A stretch of DNA of 46,106 nucleotides from positions 1 through 46,106 of the forward strand of contig JAAUSA010000012.1 of NCBI GenBank assembly GCA_012031975.1, in the 5' to 3' direction. Position numbers and translations under genes: made by a program. Below, in pieces: positions 16,406 through 23,716 of the stretch; position 1 is the stretch's first letter, and every line of letters begins with the position of its first letter. The notes below the pieces were generated by a model. It saw nothing but the letters and a program-made list of their open reading frames with translations. It did no database searches and was not told the DNA's origin. This DNA is from Alkalinema sp. RU_4_3 (GTDB lineage Bacteria; Cyanobacteriota; Cyanobacteriia; Leptolyngbyales; Leptolyngbyaceae).

Positions 16406-16868
16406 TGGTGTAATCTCCTAAAAATGCTGGTTGACTATAGTTTTTTGCTTCAACAACAGAACTTGCTTTTATTAAAATTCAAGCCCGTTGGTATCAGCCT
16501 GCTCGAACAGTTTGGAACGGTTGTAGCAGTTCGTCCCAATGCCCGATACCGATTGGACTGACTCAACCTGTTGACTAGGTCACAACTCGTTTATGAGAGT
16601 GGCACTGGTCTTAGATGAGAGAGTGTCGAATCAGATGCAGGTCAAATGTTGACTACGCTTAATACCCTTCAAAACTCTTTATACAATGACACTGAACCCA
16701 GATTTGTTACGAATTGTCAGAAATGGCAGATTTGTAACAAAATGACATGGTCCGGCGTGCATCGCGCTGGGAGGCTTGAAAAACCTCACTCCAATGATTA
16801 TCGCAGAGTCAGAAAGCTGATAGGAATTTGTTACATAACTCAACATAATCCTTACAAATGAGTCAACT
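16406..16868 (-). promoter_or_regulatory. cpcBA upstream region with repeated GTTGACTA and a TTTGTTAC dyad
   Basis: This 463-base gap between pebB and cpcB contains no gene. It holds three direct copies of GTTGACTA (16430-16437, 16570-16577 and 16648-16655; TAGTCAAC on the transcribed strand) and a perfect 8-bp dyad TTTGTTAC/GTAACAAA (16703-16710, 16734-16741); another TTGTTAC lies near 16829. cpc promoters are strong and light-regulated in many cyanobacteria, but no known box (such as the RcaC L box) was matched exactly. Confidence 0.5.
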
Positions 16869-17615
16869 TTAGGTTGAGCTTGTCAACTTTTGCTCCAGGT
16901 CAAAGAGAAATCCATGGATGTAGGCCTCGGTCCATTCCTCTCCATAAAATCGTTTGAACATGCCACGGGCTGGGTCTTTCTCCGCGCGATAGCGCAGATA
17001 GCGCAGGTGGGCAGCCTCAACCTCTTTGAGGCGATCGGGGTCCGTCACAGGCTGGGCCTGCTCCACAAAACCAAGGTAGAGGTCTAGATAGTCCTTGAAG
17101 GCGTTGAAGACATGGGTCTCTACGGCCTCAGTTTCCGTCGGGCGAGTCCATAGAAAGGCTGGGGAGAAGAAGGGCTGCGCCTCCTCCGGGAAGTCCCCGC
17201 CCCAGGGCAGGTGAGCTTGGTACTTCTCAAAGGTGGCCATCACAGGCGCACTGTATCTCGCTTGGTAGTCTGGCTCATCCCGAAACAAGGGCTGCATATC
17301 GATCGCAATCAAATGCCCCCCCGGCAAAGTCACCAAGTCTGCCCCAAAGAAGGGCAGGTCATAGTTGAGCCTTGGGAAGATGACAAAGTTCAACACTTGC
17401 AGAGCAGCACCTCCTTGAACATGGGCGGCCCGAAACTGGCGAATCTTCTCGCTCTGGAAGGCGTAGCTAGTGGTGGTGACAAGCTGGGCGCGATCGCCTT
17501 TACCTGTGACGGCCTCCTTAAATTCAAAGCCTTCAGGAATGGGATAGGCATCCAGATCAAGCTTGGCACGCAAGATCTCTATCCCTTGCTCAAGAAAGGG
17601 CTGATATAGGGTCAT
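16869..17615 (-). CDS. pebB: Phycoerythrobilin:ferredoxin oxidoreductase PebB
   Basis: The 248-residue product is a ferredoxin-dependent bilin reductase: [35 protein letters not shown] and [16 protein letters not shown] are the family blocks. Of the PebA/PebB pair this one has the PebB features and the downstream position. PebB reduces 15,16-dihydrobiliverdin to phycoerythrobilin, the chromophore of CpeA and CpeB. It starts 15 bases after the pebA stop codon on the same strand, the usual pebAB operon, which allows channelling of the intermediate between the two enzymes. Length is close to the family's usual 245-260. Confidence 0.93.
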   Translation of the reverse strand: MTLYQPFLEQGIEILRAKLDLDAYPIPEGFEFKEAVTGKGDRAQLVTTTSYAFQSEKIRQFRAAHVQGGAALQVLNFVIFPRLNYDLPFFGADLVTLPGGHLIAIDMQPLFRDEPDYQARYSAPVMATFEKYQAHLPWGGDFPEEAQPFFSPAFLWTRPTETEAVETHVFNAFKDYLDLYLGFVEQAQPVTDPDRLKEVEAAHLRYLRYRAEKDPARGMFKRFYGEEWTEAYIHGFLFDLEQKLTSST

Positions 17616-17630
17616 AGGGGTGCTTAGGGG

Positions 17631-18359
17631 TTAGTGAACGGCTGCCGCCAAGGACACAGCATCTTCAAACAGGAACTCGAACAGGAATCGGTTCGCCCAT
17701 TCATTGCCAAAGTGGCTACTGAACAACCCATGGGCCGGATCGCGATCGGCGCTGTACTGGTCATAGTCCTTCTGGGCCTTGATGACCCGCTGGATATCCG
17801 AAGGGTCGCTCAGCGGCATCGCCGCATCAAGCATTTCCCAATACAAATCCAGGTAGTCCTTAAAGGCGTCAAACACCCGAGTCGGGATGACATCCGGCTC
17901 CACCTTGGCAAACAGCAGGAACTTCGAGAAGTACTGGTTCGCATCGTAGAACTTCATCTCCAATCCCTGGGCTAAGTCCGGGTAGCGATCGTGCAGCCGT
18001 TGCAAGGGCGCAATGTACTTCTGCTGGTAGGCTTCATCCTGAAAGAGAGGTTGAAAATCCAGTACAATCAGATTTTTGACTTTCCCAAAGGAAAGAAAGT
18101 CAATCCCCAGGAATGGCAGCTCATACTGAGCACTGGGATAGATCACACTGTTGAACACCTGCATTGCATCGCCTGCATCCATGTATGTGTAGCGAATTTT
18201 CCGCAACTCGGCACATTCATAACTCCAACTTTGAATCGTCGCTGGGGTCCGGCCTCGATCGCTAGCCTTGTGCGCTAACCCGGCTGGAATAGCCCGTGGT
18301 TGTAGTGCGAACCTTTGGAACAGTTCGCTTTCCAAATGCTCCAGAAAGGGCTTATACAT
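17631..18359 (-). CDS. pebA: 15,16-dihydrobiliverdin:ferredoxin oxidoreductase PebA
   Basis: The 242-residue protein begins MYKPFLEHLESEL and has the bilin reductase blocks IRYTYMDAGDAMQVFNSVIYP, LPFLGIDFLSFG and [16 protein letters not shown]. PebA makes the first two-electron reduction of biliverdin IX-alpha to 15,16-dihydrobiliverdin. It is the first gene of pebAB. No heme oxygenase is encoded here, so biliverdin must come from the host. It is divergent from the CpeF-like HEAT gene at 18463, with about 100 bases between that should hold both promoters. Confidence 0.93.
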   Translation of the reverse strand: MYKPFLEHLESELFQRFALQPRAIPAGLAHKASDRGRTPATIQSWSYECAELRKIRYTYMDAGDAMQVFNSVIYPSAQYELPFLGIDFLSFGKVKNLIVLDFQPLFQDEAYQQKYIAPLQRLHDRYPDLAQGLEMKFYDANQYFSKFLLFAKVEPDVIPTRVFDAFKDYLDLYWEMLDAAMPLSDPSDIQRVIKAQKDYDQYSADRDPAHGLFSSHFGNEWANRFLFEFLFEDAVSLAAAVH

Positions 18360-18462
18360 AAAGTTGAGTTGTAATACCGGTATGTGTCTGAGGATAAAAG
18401 ATCGCTAGAATGGAAGTCCTGATTCTTAAACAGAAATACATGTTCTGTTGTATCTCTTAACA

Positions 18463-19338
18463 ATGTCTTTCCTGCCCCTAGATGCCTCAAAGTTGGCCAT
18501 TGATCAGTCGGTAACAGACGCGCTGATCGAGGTTGTGAACCAGCAAATCATGTTGCATACCTTTGAGGACGAATCTTTACTCGATCGTATGGTAGAGCAT
18601 TTAGCGGACGAGCGCGATCGGGCTCAGATGCAACTAATTGATACCTTTGGAGAGATCGGTGATCTGGCCACACCCATCTTGGTCAAAGCCTTGAACAAGC
18701 ATCCCAATTCTAGGGTTCGCTCGGCTGTGGCTCGGTCCTTGGCAAAAATTGCTGATCCTGAAGCCGTTGAAGATTTAGTCCTTGCTTTGATTGGAGACCA
18801 GGATACAGAGGTTCGGGCAGCGGCGGCAGCGGCACTATCACGGATGGAGGAAGCGGCGGTGCCTGGCTTAGTTTCAGTCTTGGCTTCTCCCACTTGCGAT
18901 GAAGTACAAAAAGGTCAGGCAGCCTGGGCCTTGTCCCAAGTGGGAGAAGCTGGACTGATTGCCCTGATGCCGTCATTGCAACATCCTGGCGTGGATGTGC
19001 GTTGTGCCGTGCTGCGATCGATCGCCAAAACTGCCCAAGGCCAACCCAATCTTGTCGTGCTCTCTTGCTTAGAAACCGCCCTCAAGGACGAGTTCTCTCC
19101 TGTACGCGCAGAGGCAATCCGAGCCCTCGCAGATCTCAATCAGCAACAGTCAATTGGCGCAATCGCCCTCAGCCTTCGCGATCAGGATCCAGATGTGCGT
19201 CAAGCTGCCGTGATCGCCCTCGGACGGCTCAGGAATGTTGAGGCCCTGCCAAGCCTTAGAATCGCACTGCAGGATTCTGTTGTGGGTATTCGTTCCCTAG
19301 CCAAACTCTCCATCCAGCAGATTCAAGGCACACTGTAG
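18463..19338 (+). CDS. HEAT-repeat bilin lyase-like protein (second CpeF/MpeV-like)
   Basis: The 291-residue product is all HEAT-like repeats: MVEHLADERDRAQMQLIDTFGEIGDLATPILVKALNKHPN, VRSAVARSLAKIADPEAVEDL, VRAAAAAALSRM and VRQAAVIALGRLRNVEALP. It shares domain order and several blocks with the protein at 9421 and with CpeF/MpeV, so it belongs to the E/F lyase clan; NblB- or IaiH-like roles are alternatives. ATG 18463 is chosen over TTG 18448. It is divergent from pebA and is followed after 26 bases by the phycobiliprotein-like gene, so those two probably form an operon. One testable idea is that this protein serves that divergent phycobiliprotein. Confidence 0.72.
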   Translation: MSFLPLDASKLAIDQSVTDALIEVVNQQIMLHTFEDESLLDRMVEHLADERDRAQMQLIDTFGEIGDLATPILVKALNKHPNSRVRSAVARSLAKIADPEAVEDLVLALIGDQDTEVRAAAAAALSRMEEAAVPGLVSVLASPTCDEVQKGQAAWALSQVGEAGLIALMPSLQHPGVDVRCAVLRSIAKTAQGQPNLVVLSCLETALKDEFSPVRAEAIRALADLNQQQSIGAIALSLRDQDPDVRQAAVIALGRLRNVEALPSLRIALQDSVVGIRSLAKLSIQQIQGTL

Positions 19339-19364
19339 ATCTTTTCCGCCTCCAAGGGGTTGCC

Positions 19365-19943
19365 ATGGCACTTAGTGAACATCTGAAACAGCTCATCCAA
19401 AAAGCCCGCATCATGGACTTCCAGGACTGGTCCGATCGCCATTCTCCGGAAATCGTCGCCCTCTTCCAAGCAGCGGATGAAGGGAAGCTATACCTAACGG
19501 ATGATGCATTGACAAAATTGAAACATCTGTATCCTGACCGAGGGGAGGACTTGGCGATCGTGCAAATGTTGCGCGATCAGGTGGTGGAGATTGTCGATGA
19601 AGCAAGGGCAGGGGTTTTAGCCCGATTCCCGACGATTTTAGAGCCCGGTGGAGGCCTTTATCCACCGGAGCGCGCCGATGCCTGTTGGCGGGATTTTTGG
19701 CAGTTCTTACGCTGCATCACCTATGGTATTGCTGGCCAGCAGACTCAGTACACCAGTGAGTCAGGGCTACAGCACATGCGCCTACTCTATGAAGAACTTC
19801 AAGTGCCCCTTGATGCGATGGTTGTCGGCTTGGAAGGCATCAAGTTGGCTAGCTTGAAGCGAGTCTCCCCAGAACAGCAGTCCGATCTCGTACCTTACTT
19901 TGACCACTTAACTCAGCAGCTTGATCGCTTTCGCAAAATGTAA
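19365..19943 (+). CDS. Divergent phycobiliprotein-like (globin-fold) protein
   Basis: The 192-residue protein aligns by eye with phycobiliprotein beta subunits: ILEPGGGLYPPERADACWRDFWQFLRCITYGIAG matches the CpcB stretch around [20 protein letters not shown], and LRLLYEEL-like and VVGLEGIK blocks follow at the right spacing. The bilin cysteine (Cys-107) and the following R-D pair, which holds the bilin nitrogens, are kept; the methylated Asn is Gly-97. A 25-residue N-terminal extension and low identity elsewhere set it apart from CpcB, CpeB and allophycocyanins. It could be a minor pigmented rod subunit, a cap, or a bilin carrier/assembly factor. It follows the HEAT gene by 26 bases and precedes cpeC. 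No established name is known to me. Confidence 0.72.
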   Translation: MALSEHLKQLIQKARIMDFQDWSDRHSPEIVALFQAADEGKLYLTDDALTKLKHLYPDRGEDLAIVQMLRDQVVEIVDEARAGVLARFPTILEPGGGLYPPERADACWRDFWQFLRCITYGIAGQQTQYTSESGLQHMRLLYEELQVPLDAMVVGLEGIKLASLKRVSPEQQSDLVPYFDHLTQQLDRFRKM

Positions 19944-20272
19944 CAAAATGTTAAGAGTTACTCAACATTTCTCATTGTGCCCCTATTGACTTTGAGCAAG
20001 CCATTGCAGGCATTTTGCCCCTCGATTGGCGTTGTTTCATTCATAATTCTTGATAGTTGGAAGCCCTGGCATATATGAAGATTGAAGATGCGCGATCTTG
20101 TCAACAATGTTGAACCAGATTGACAGAGTTCGATCGAACTCAAACTCGGTCTTCTCAAGGCTTTAATCAGCTTAAAAGAATAATTTTGGTTGCCTCTGGC
20201 AATTATGAATGTCCTTAATATCTTGAGACGATCGCTACTAAACCGCTGTTGTTAACCAGGAGAAAGCACTCC
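19944..20272 (+). promoter_or_regulatory. cpeC upstream region with two dyads
   Basis: This 329-base gap holds the probable promoter of cpeCDSTR. TCAACAATGTTGA (20101-20113) and the perfect 16-bp palindrome GAGTTCGATCGAACTC (20126-20141) lie close together about 130-170 bases before the start. A short dyad TAACAAAATGTTA (19941-19953) overlaps the upstream stop codon. In chromatically acclimating species this promoter is controlled by CpeR-independent light regulators (CcaR or RcaC), but no exact G box or L box was recognised. Confidence 0.5.
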
Positions 20273-21127
20273 ATGCCTTTTGGACCAGCTTCCCGATTGG
20301 GGGTCAGCCTATTTGATGAGACCCCTCCCCTTGAGTGGGTCCCTGGACGATCCGTAGAAGAAGTCGAAACATTGATCAATGCAGTGTATCGGCAGGTTCT
20401 TGGTAACGCCTACGTGATGGAAAGCGAACGGCTTGCCGTTCCTGAATCACAGTTTAAGCGCGGCGAACTAAGCGTCCGTGAATTTGTGCGCGCCGTGGCA
20501 AAATCCGGTCTCTATCGCACTAGATTTGTTGAAGCTGTACCGCGCTATCGCTACATCGAGCTAGCCTATCGCCATCTGCTGGGCCGTGCCCCGAATAGCT
20601 ATGACGAGATGAAAATGCACAGTGCTGTCCTTGATACCAAAGGGTTTGAGGCAGATATTGACAGCTTCCTCGATAGCGATGAGTACCACAATGCCTTCGG
20701 CGAGAATTTTGTACCCTACATCCGGGGTTACAAGACCGAAGCCATCACCCACATGGTGGGCTTCACCCATACATTCCAGTTGGTGCGGGGCGCTTCTACC
20801 AGCTCTCTGAAAGCTGACTTGGCAGGCAAGTCACCAAAGCTGAACGCTTTGGTGATCAATGCCCAAGCGACCCCAGTGACCCCCCCTGGCAACACCTTCC
20901 GTGCTCCGGCAATCAACTCTTACGTCCGTCAAGGCGCAGGGGCAACCGAGAACGGCAAGACCTACCGGATCGAAGTCACAGGCTACCGTGCGAAGGCTGT
21001 CAACCGGGTTTCCCAGTTCCGGCGGTCCAACCAGGTCTATCTGGTTTCCTATGAGAACCTATCCCAGGAATATCAGAGAATCCACAGACAAGGTGGCACG
21101 ATCGTCAGTATCAGTGCTGTTAACTAG
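20273..21127 (+). CDS. cpeC: Phycoerythrin-associated rod linker CpeC
   Basis: From ATG 20273 the protein has 284 residues and starts MPFGPASRLGVSLFDETPP, the CpeC N-terminus. The phycobilisome linker domain (about residues 20-170) contains AVYRQVLGNAYVMESERL, GELSVREFVRAVAKSGLYR and IELAYRHLLGRAP; a C-terminal CpcD-like domain has YRIEVTGYR and SQFRRSNQVYLVSYENLSQEYQRI. CpeC joins phycoerythrin hexamers into rods and sits next to phycocyanin. It is the first gene of a cpeC-D-S-T-R cluster. A strong hairpin separates it from cpeD, so a short cpeC-only transcript is likely. Confidence 0.93.
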   Translation: MPFGPASRLGVSLFDETPPLEWVPGRSVEEVETLINAVYRQVLGNAYVMESERLAVPESQFKRGELSVREFVRAVAKSGLYRTRFVEAVPRYRYIELAYRHLLGRAPNSYDEMKMHSAVLDTKGFEADIDSFLDSDEYHNAFGENFVPYIRGYKTEAITHMVGFTHTFQLVRGASTSSLKADLAGKSPKLNALVINAQATPVTPPGNTFRAPAINSYVRQGAGATENGKTYRIEVTGYRAKAVNRVSQFRRSNQVYLVSYENLSQEYQRIHRQGGTIVSISAVN

Positions 21128-21136
21128 ATTCATCGG

Positions 21137-21169
21137 AAAAGAGGCCCGAGTTGAGCTCGCGCCTCTTTT
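21137..21169 (+). terminator. Hairpin between cpeC and cpeD (attenuator-type terminator)
   Basis: AAAAGAGGC (21137-21145) pairs with GCCTCTTTT (21161-21169), with an inner CGAG/CTCG helix, and is followed by CTGCTTTT. It is the only strong hairpin inside the cpe cluster and would make cpeC mRNA more abundant than the downstream lyase and regulator mRNAs. Confidence 0.75.
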
Positions 21170-21217
21170 CTGCTTTTAGAAGCTGATCGATAAAAATACC
21201 TTTGGAGGGATATTCCG

Positions 21218-21949
21218 ATGGCCGACACAATGGAACTGTGGGCAAATGCTTCCACAGAAGATATTCAAACTGTCATTCGCGCAGTCTATAAGCAGGTTTT
21301 GGGCAACGCCCATGTCATGGAGAGCGAGCGCCTGACCACAGCAGAGTCTCAACTTTGCGATGGCAGTATTACCGTTCGGGATTTTGTCCGTTTGGTGGGT
21401 AAGTCGGACTTCTACCGCAAGCGTCACTTTGAGAAGTGTGCACCTAATCGCTTCGTGGAGCTGAACTTCATGCATTTTCTGGGTCGGCCTCCAGAAACGC
21501 AGGCTGAGATCTCTGAGCACATCCAGCGCTGTGTCAACGATGGCTATGATGCCGAAATCGACTCCTACATCGATAGCGATGAGTATACTGCCACCTTCGG
21601 TGAGAACCAGGTGCCCTTCAATCGCGGCGCACGCACGGAATCCGGACTGAGACAGAACACCTACAACAAGATGTTCGCCCTCGATCGCGGTCCTGCTCAA
21701 CTGAGCGGAGCCGTTAAGTCCTCCCAGATGGTGGGCTTGAGTGCTGGTAACAAGATCACTGCTTCTTCTGCGACCGTGACAGGTTCAGGGACAGAGAAGA
21801 AATTCCGCATCGTGGTCAAAGGGGCTACTGGTGGCGTCCGTCGCATCAGCACAACGGAATACCTGGTTACAGCGGAAAAGATGTCTCCAACCATTCAGCG
21901 GATCAATCGCACCAGCGGCAAGATCGTCAGTATCACGGAAATTGCCTAG
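21218..21949 (+). CDS. cpeD: Phycoerythrin-associated rod linker CpeD
   Basis: The 243-residue protein starts MADTMELWANASTEDIQTVI and has the linker-domain blocks AVYKQVLGNAHVMESERLT, GSITVRDFVRLVGKSDFYRKRHF and LNFMHFLGRPPE, plus a C-terminal CpcD-like domain (KKFRIVVKG...STTEYLV...IQRINRTSGKIVSI). It is a distal phycoerythrin rod linker, either CpeD or the closely related CpeE; cpeD is preferred because of its position directly after cpeC. Only one such gene is present, so the rod may hold fewer phycoerythrin hexamers than in species with cpeCDE. GGAGGGA at 21204-21210 is a strong ribosome binding site. Confidence 0.85.
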   Translation: MADTMELWANASTEDIQTVIRAVYKQVLGNAHVMESERLTTAESQLCDGSITVRDFVRLVGKSDFYRKRHFEKCAPNRFVELNFMHFLGRPPETQAEISEHIQRCVNDGYDAEIDSYIDSDEYTATFGENQVPFNRGARTESGLRQNTYNKMFALDRGPAQLSGAVKSSQMVGLSAGNKITASSATVTGSGTEKKFRIVVKGATGGVRRISTTEYLVTAEKMSPTIQRINRTSGKIVSITEIA

Positions 21950-22094
21950 ATCGATTGGGTAACAAATTTGACTAGCTGAAGTCTAAAGATTTAGCGGGTA
22001 TTTTTGCAATGCCCGCTGGATCAGTCTTCTCTAAGTGTCGAGAAAGAGGCACTAGTCCTGCTTTACCCTCCCAGTATTAGGTCCGTTATAGTCC

Positions 22095-22628
22095 ATGGAT
22101 ATTAATCAGTTTGTTGCCCGGTCCGTTGGGCGTTGGCGATCGCAGCGCAGCGCCCACCATCTAGCCTTTCGTCACTTTGAAGCAGTGGAGTCGGTGATTG
22201 ATATCATCGGCCTTGACCTCAAAGACAATCGCGTGATTCAGCTTTGCCAACAACATGATGTCGATCCAAGCCTTGCAGTATCACCTTTTTATATGGCCTG
22301 GGAGGGTCAGTCGGATTGGGATGATACTGCTGTATCCAAAGGAAGCACAGTTCTTGTCCCAGTCCCTGATCCGGAAGATCCTGGCAAAGGCAAACTGTTG
22401 AGAGAGCAGGGCTATGCAGAGAGTGGGGCGGCGATCGGCCAGTACCATTTCACAGAGGATCAAACCTTCGTCCTGATCACCCCCTATGACCAGACTTCTG
22501 CGGAAGAGAAGATTTGGTTTGGCACCGATAATCTCAGATTCCGTGTTTCACTGATCAAGACAGCCAATGGGACGGGTGTCGTCACGGCATCCTTTGCCTC
22601 CGAAGTCCGCAGTACAGATCCATCCTAA
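22095..22628 (+). CDS. cpeS: Phycobiliprotein lyase CpeS (S/U family)
   Basis: The 177-residue protein starts MDINQFVARSVGRWRSQRSAHHLAFRH and contains GKLLREQGYAESGAAIGQY and EEKIWFGTDNLRFRVS, the S/U-type lyase pattern. CpeS attaches phycoerythrobilin to beta-phycoerythrin Cys-80/82. Its place between cpeD and cpeT, in the same order as the Fremyella cpeCDESTR operon, supports cpeS rather than cpcS. It is the third S/U-family member on the plasmid. The 145 bases before it contain a weak AGCGGG/CCCGCT hairpin but no clear promoter. Confidence 0.85.
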   Translation: MDINQFVARSVGRWRSQRSAHHLAFRHFEAVESVIDIIGLDLKDNRVIQLCQQHDVDPSLAVSPFYMAWEGQSDWDDTAVSKGSTVLVPVPDPEDPGKGKLLREQGYAESGAAIGQYHFTEDQTFVLITPYDQTSAEEKIWFGTDNLRFRVSLIKTANGTGVVTASFASEVRSTDPS

Positions 22629-22649
22629 ATATCACGATCGGGCCTAGCC

Positions 22650-23282
22650 ATGGAGAATCGAACTGCCTTAATGGATGATTTCATCACCCTCGCTCAATGG
22701 ATGGCCAGCGAGTTTAGTAATCGGACCCAAGCGATTGAGCAGCCAAGGGACTTCGCCCATATTCACGTCTTCTTTCGGCCCCTCCCCTTTAAGTTCTTCC
22801 AAGGTATCGGCTTCTACTCCGAGCAAGTCTACGACTACGACCTATGGACCCCCTATCGCCAGGGTATTCATCACCTAGTTATCCAGAACAACCAAATCTA
22901 TATCAAAAACTTCGGCCTCAAAAGTGCTCCTCGCTATGCTGGCTCAGGCCGTGAACTCTCTATTCTAAAGACAATCAAACCCAGTGATATTCAAGAACGC
23001 TGTGGCTGCGCCATGGTTTTTCATCGAGAGGGAACTCAGTTTTTGGGGCAAGTTGAGTCAGGACGGCAATGTTTGATCCCAAAGGAAGGGCGTCAGACCT
23101 ATCTCGTGAGCGACGTGGAGATGACAGAGAACACTTGGGTCAGCCGCGATCGCGGCTATGACGTGGAGACCGATGAACAGGTGTGGGGATCAGAGGCCGG
23201 GGTTTTCCAGTTTGAGAAGCAGCAGAGTTTTGCCCAAGAGCTGCCACTTCAGGAACTTTTAGAGAGTCATGTGTACACTTGA
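22650..23282 (+). CDS. cpeT: Phycobiliprotein lyase CpeT (T family)
   Basis: The 210-residue protein has the CpcT/CpeT layout: LAQWMASEFSNRTQAIEQP at the start, then HIHVFFRPLPFKFFQGIGFYSEQVYDYDLWTPYRQ and a central block with ERCGCAMVFHREGTQFLG. T-type lyases load the beta-subunit Cys-153/165 site. Here the likely target is beta-phycoerythrin Cys-165, although action on CpcB Cys-153 cannot be excluded, since no separate CpcT is present. It follows cpeS by 21 bases and precedes cpeR by 15 bases, so it is clearly in the operon. Confidence 0.9.
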   Translation: MENRTALMDDFITLAQWMASEFSNRTQAIEQPRDFAHIHVFFRPLPFKFFQGIGFYSEQVYDYDLWTPYRQGIHHLVIQNNQIYIKNFGLKSAPRYAGSGRELSILKTIKPSDIQERCGCAMVFHREGTQFLGQVESGRQCLIPKEGRQTYLVSDVEMTENTWVSRDRGYDVETDEQVWGSEAGVFQFEKQQSFAQELPLQELLESHVYT

Positions 23283-23297
23283 ATTAGCCACTCGTTC

Positions 23298-23648
23298 ATG
23301 AATATTGTTCAATCTCAGCCCACCTCCGGAAGAGTTTTTGGCATGCTTCCCCCAGAAGCTCAGAAAAAGATACAGTCCTGGATTCGGAGTCGTCACCTGA
23401 TTTGCTCCGGAAATTTCTACGTGTTTGAAAGTGTAGACTCCAGTGCGATCGAGCGATTCACTGAAAGTATAGAAGTACTAGGTGGAACCCTAATCTCTGT
23501 GGAGACTATTGGGAAGATCTGGATGGGCGATCATCGACAGGTTTTGCTCTATCGGGCAAAAGCCAGCCTGCATACCCCTTGCCACGATCTCAAGCAATAT
23601 TGGATCAAATACGGCAGCTTTCGGACAAGGTTTGATGAGCAAGTTTAG
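23298..23648 (+). CDS. cpeR: Phycoerythrin operon activator CpeR
   Basis: The 116-residue protein has the CpeR core MLPPEAQKKIQSWIRSRHLICSGNFYVFESVD, LGGTLISVE, KIWMGDHRQVLLYRAKASLHTP and LKQYWIKYGSF. CpeR is needed for cpeBA (and pebAB) expression in Fremyella and is itself made from the end of the cpeC operon, giving a two-step control of phycoerythrin synthesis. The same wiring is possible here, with cpeBA at 12962-13516. No sensor such as CcaS/CcaR or RcaE is on the plasmid, so the light input would come from the host. It carries about 16 extra N-terminal residues before MLPP compared with the usual form. Confidence 0.92.
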   Translation: MNIVQSQPTSGRVFGMLPPEAQKKIQSWIRSRHLICSGNFYVFESVDSSAIERFTESIEVLGGTLISVETIGKIWMGDHRQVLLYRAKASLHTPCHDLKQYWIKYGSFRTRFDEQV

Positions 23649-23716
23649 GGGGACACAGTAGGAAGTTTTCCCCTCATGGTTGATAATCCATAGTTGACTC
23701 ATGTGTTGACGCAACG

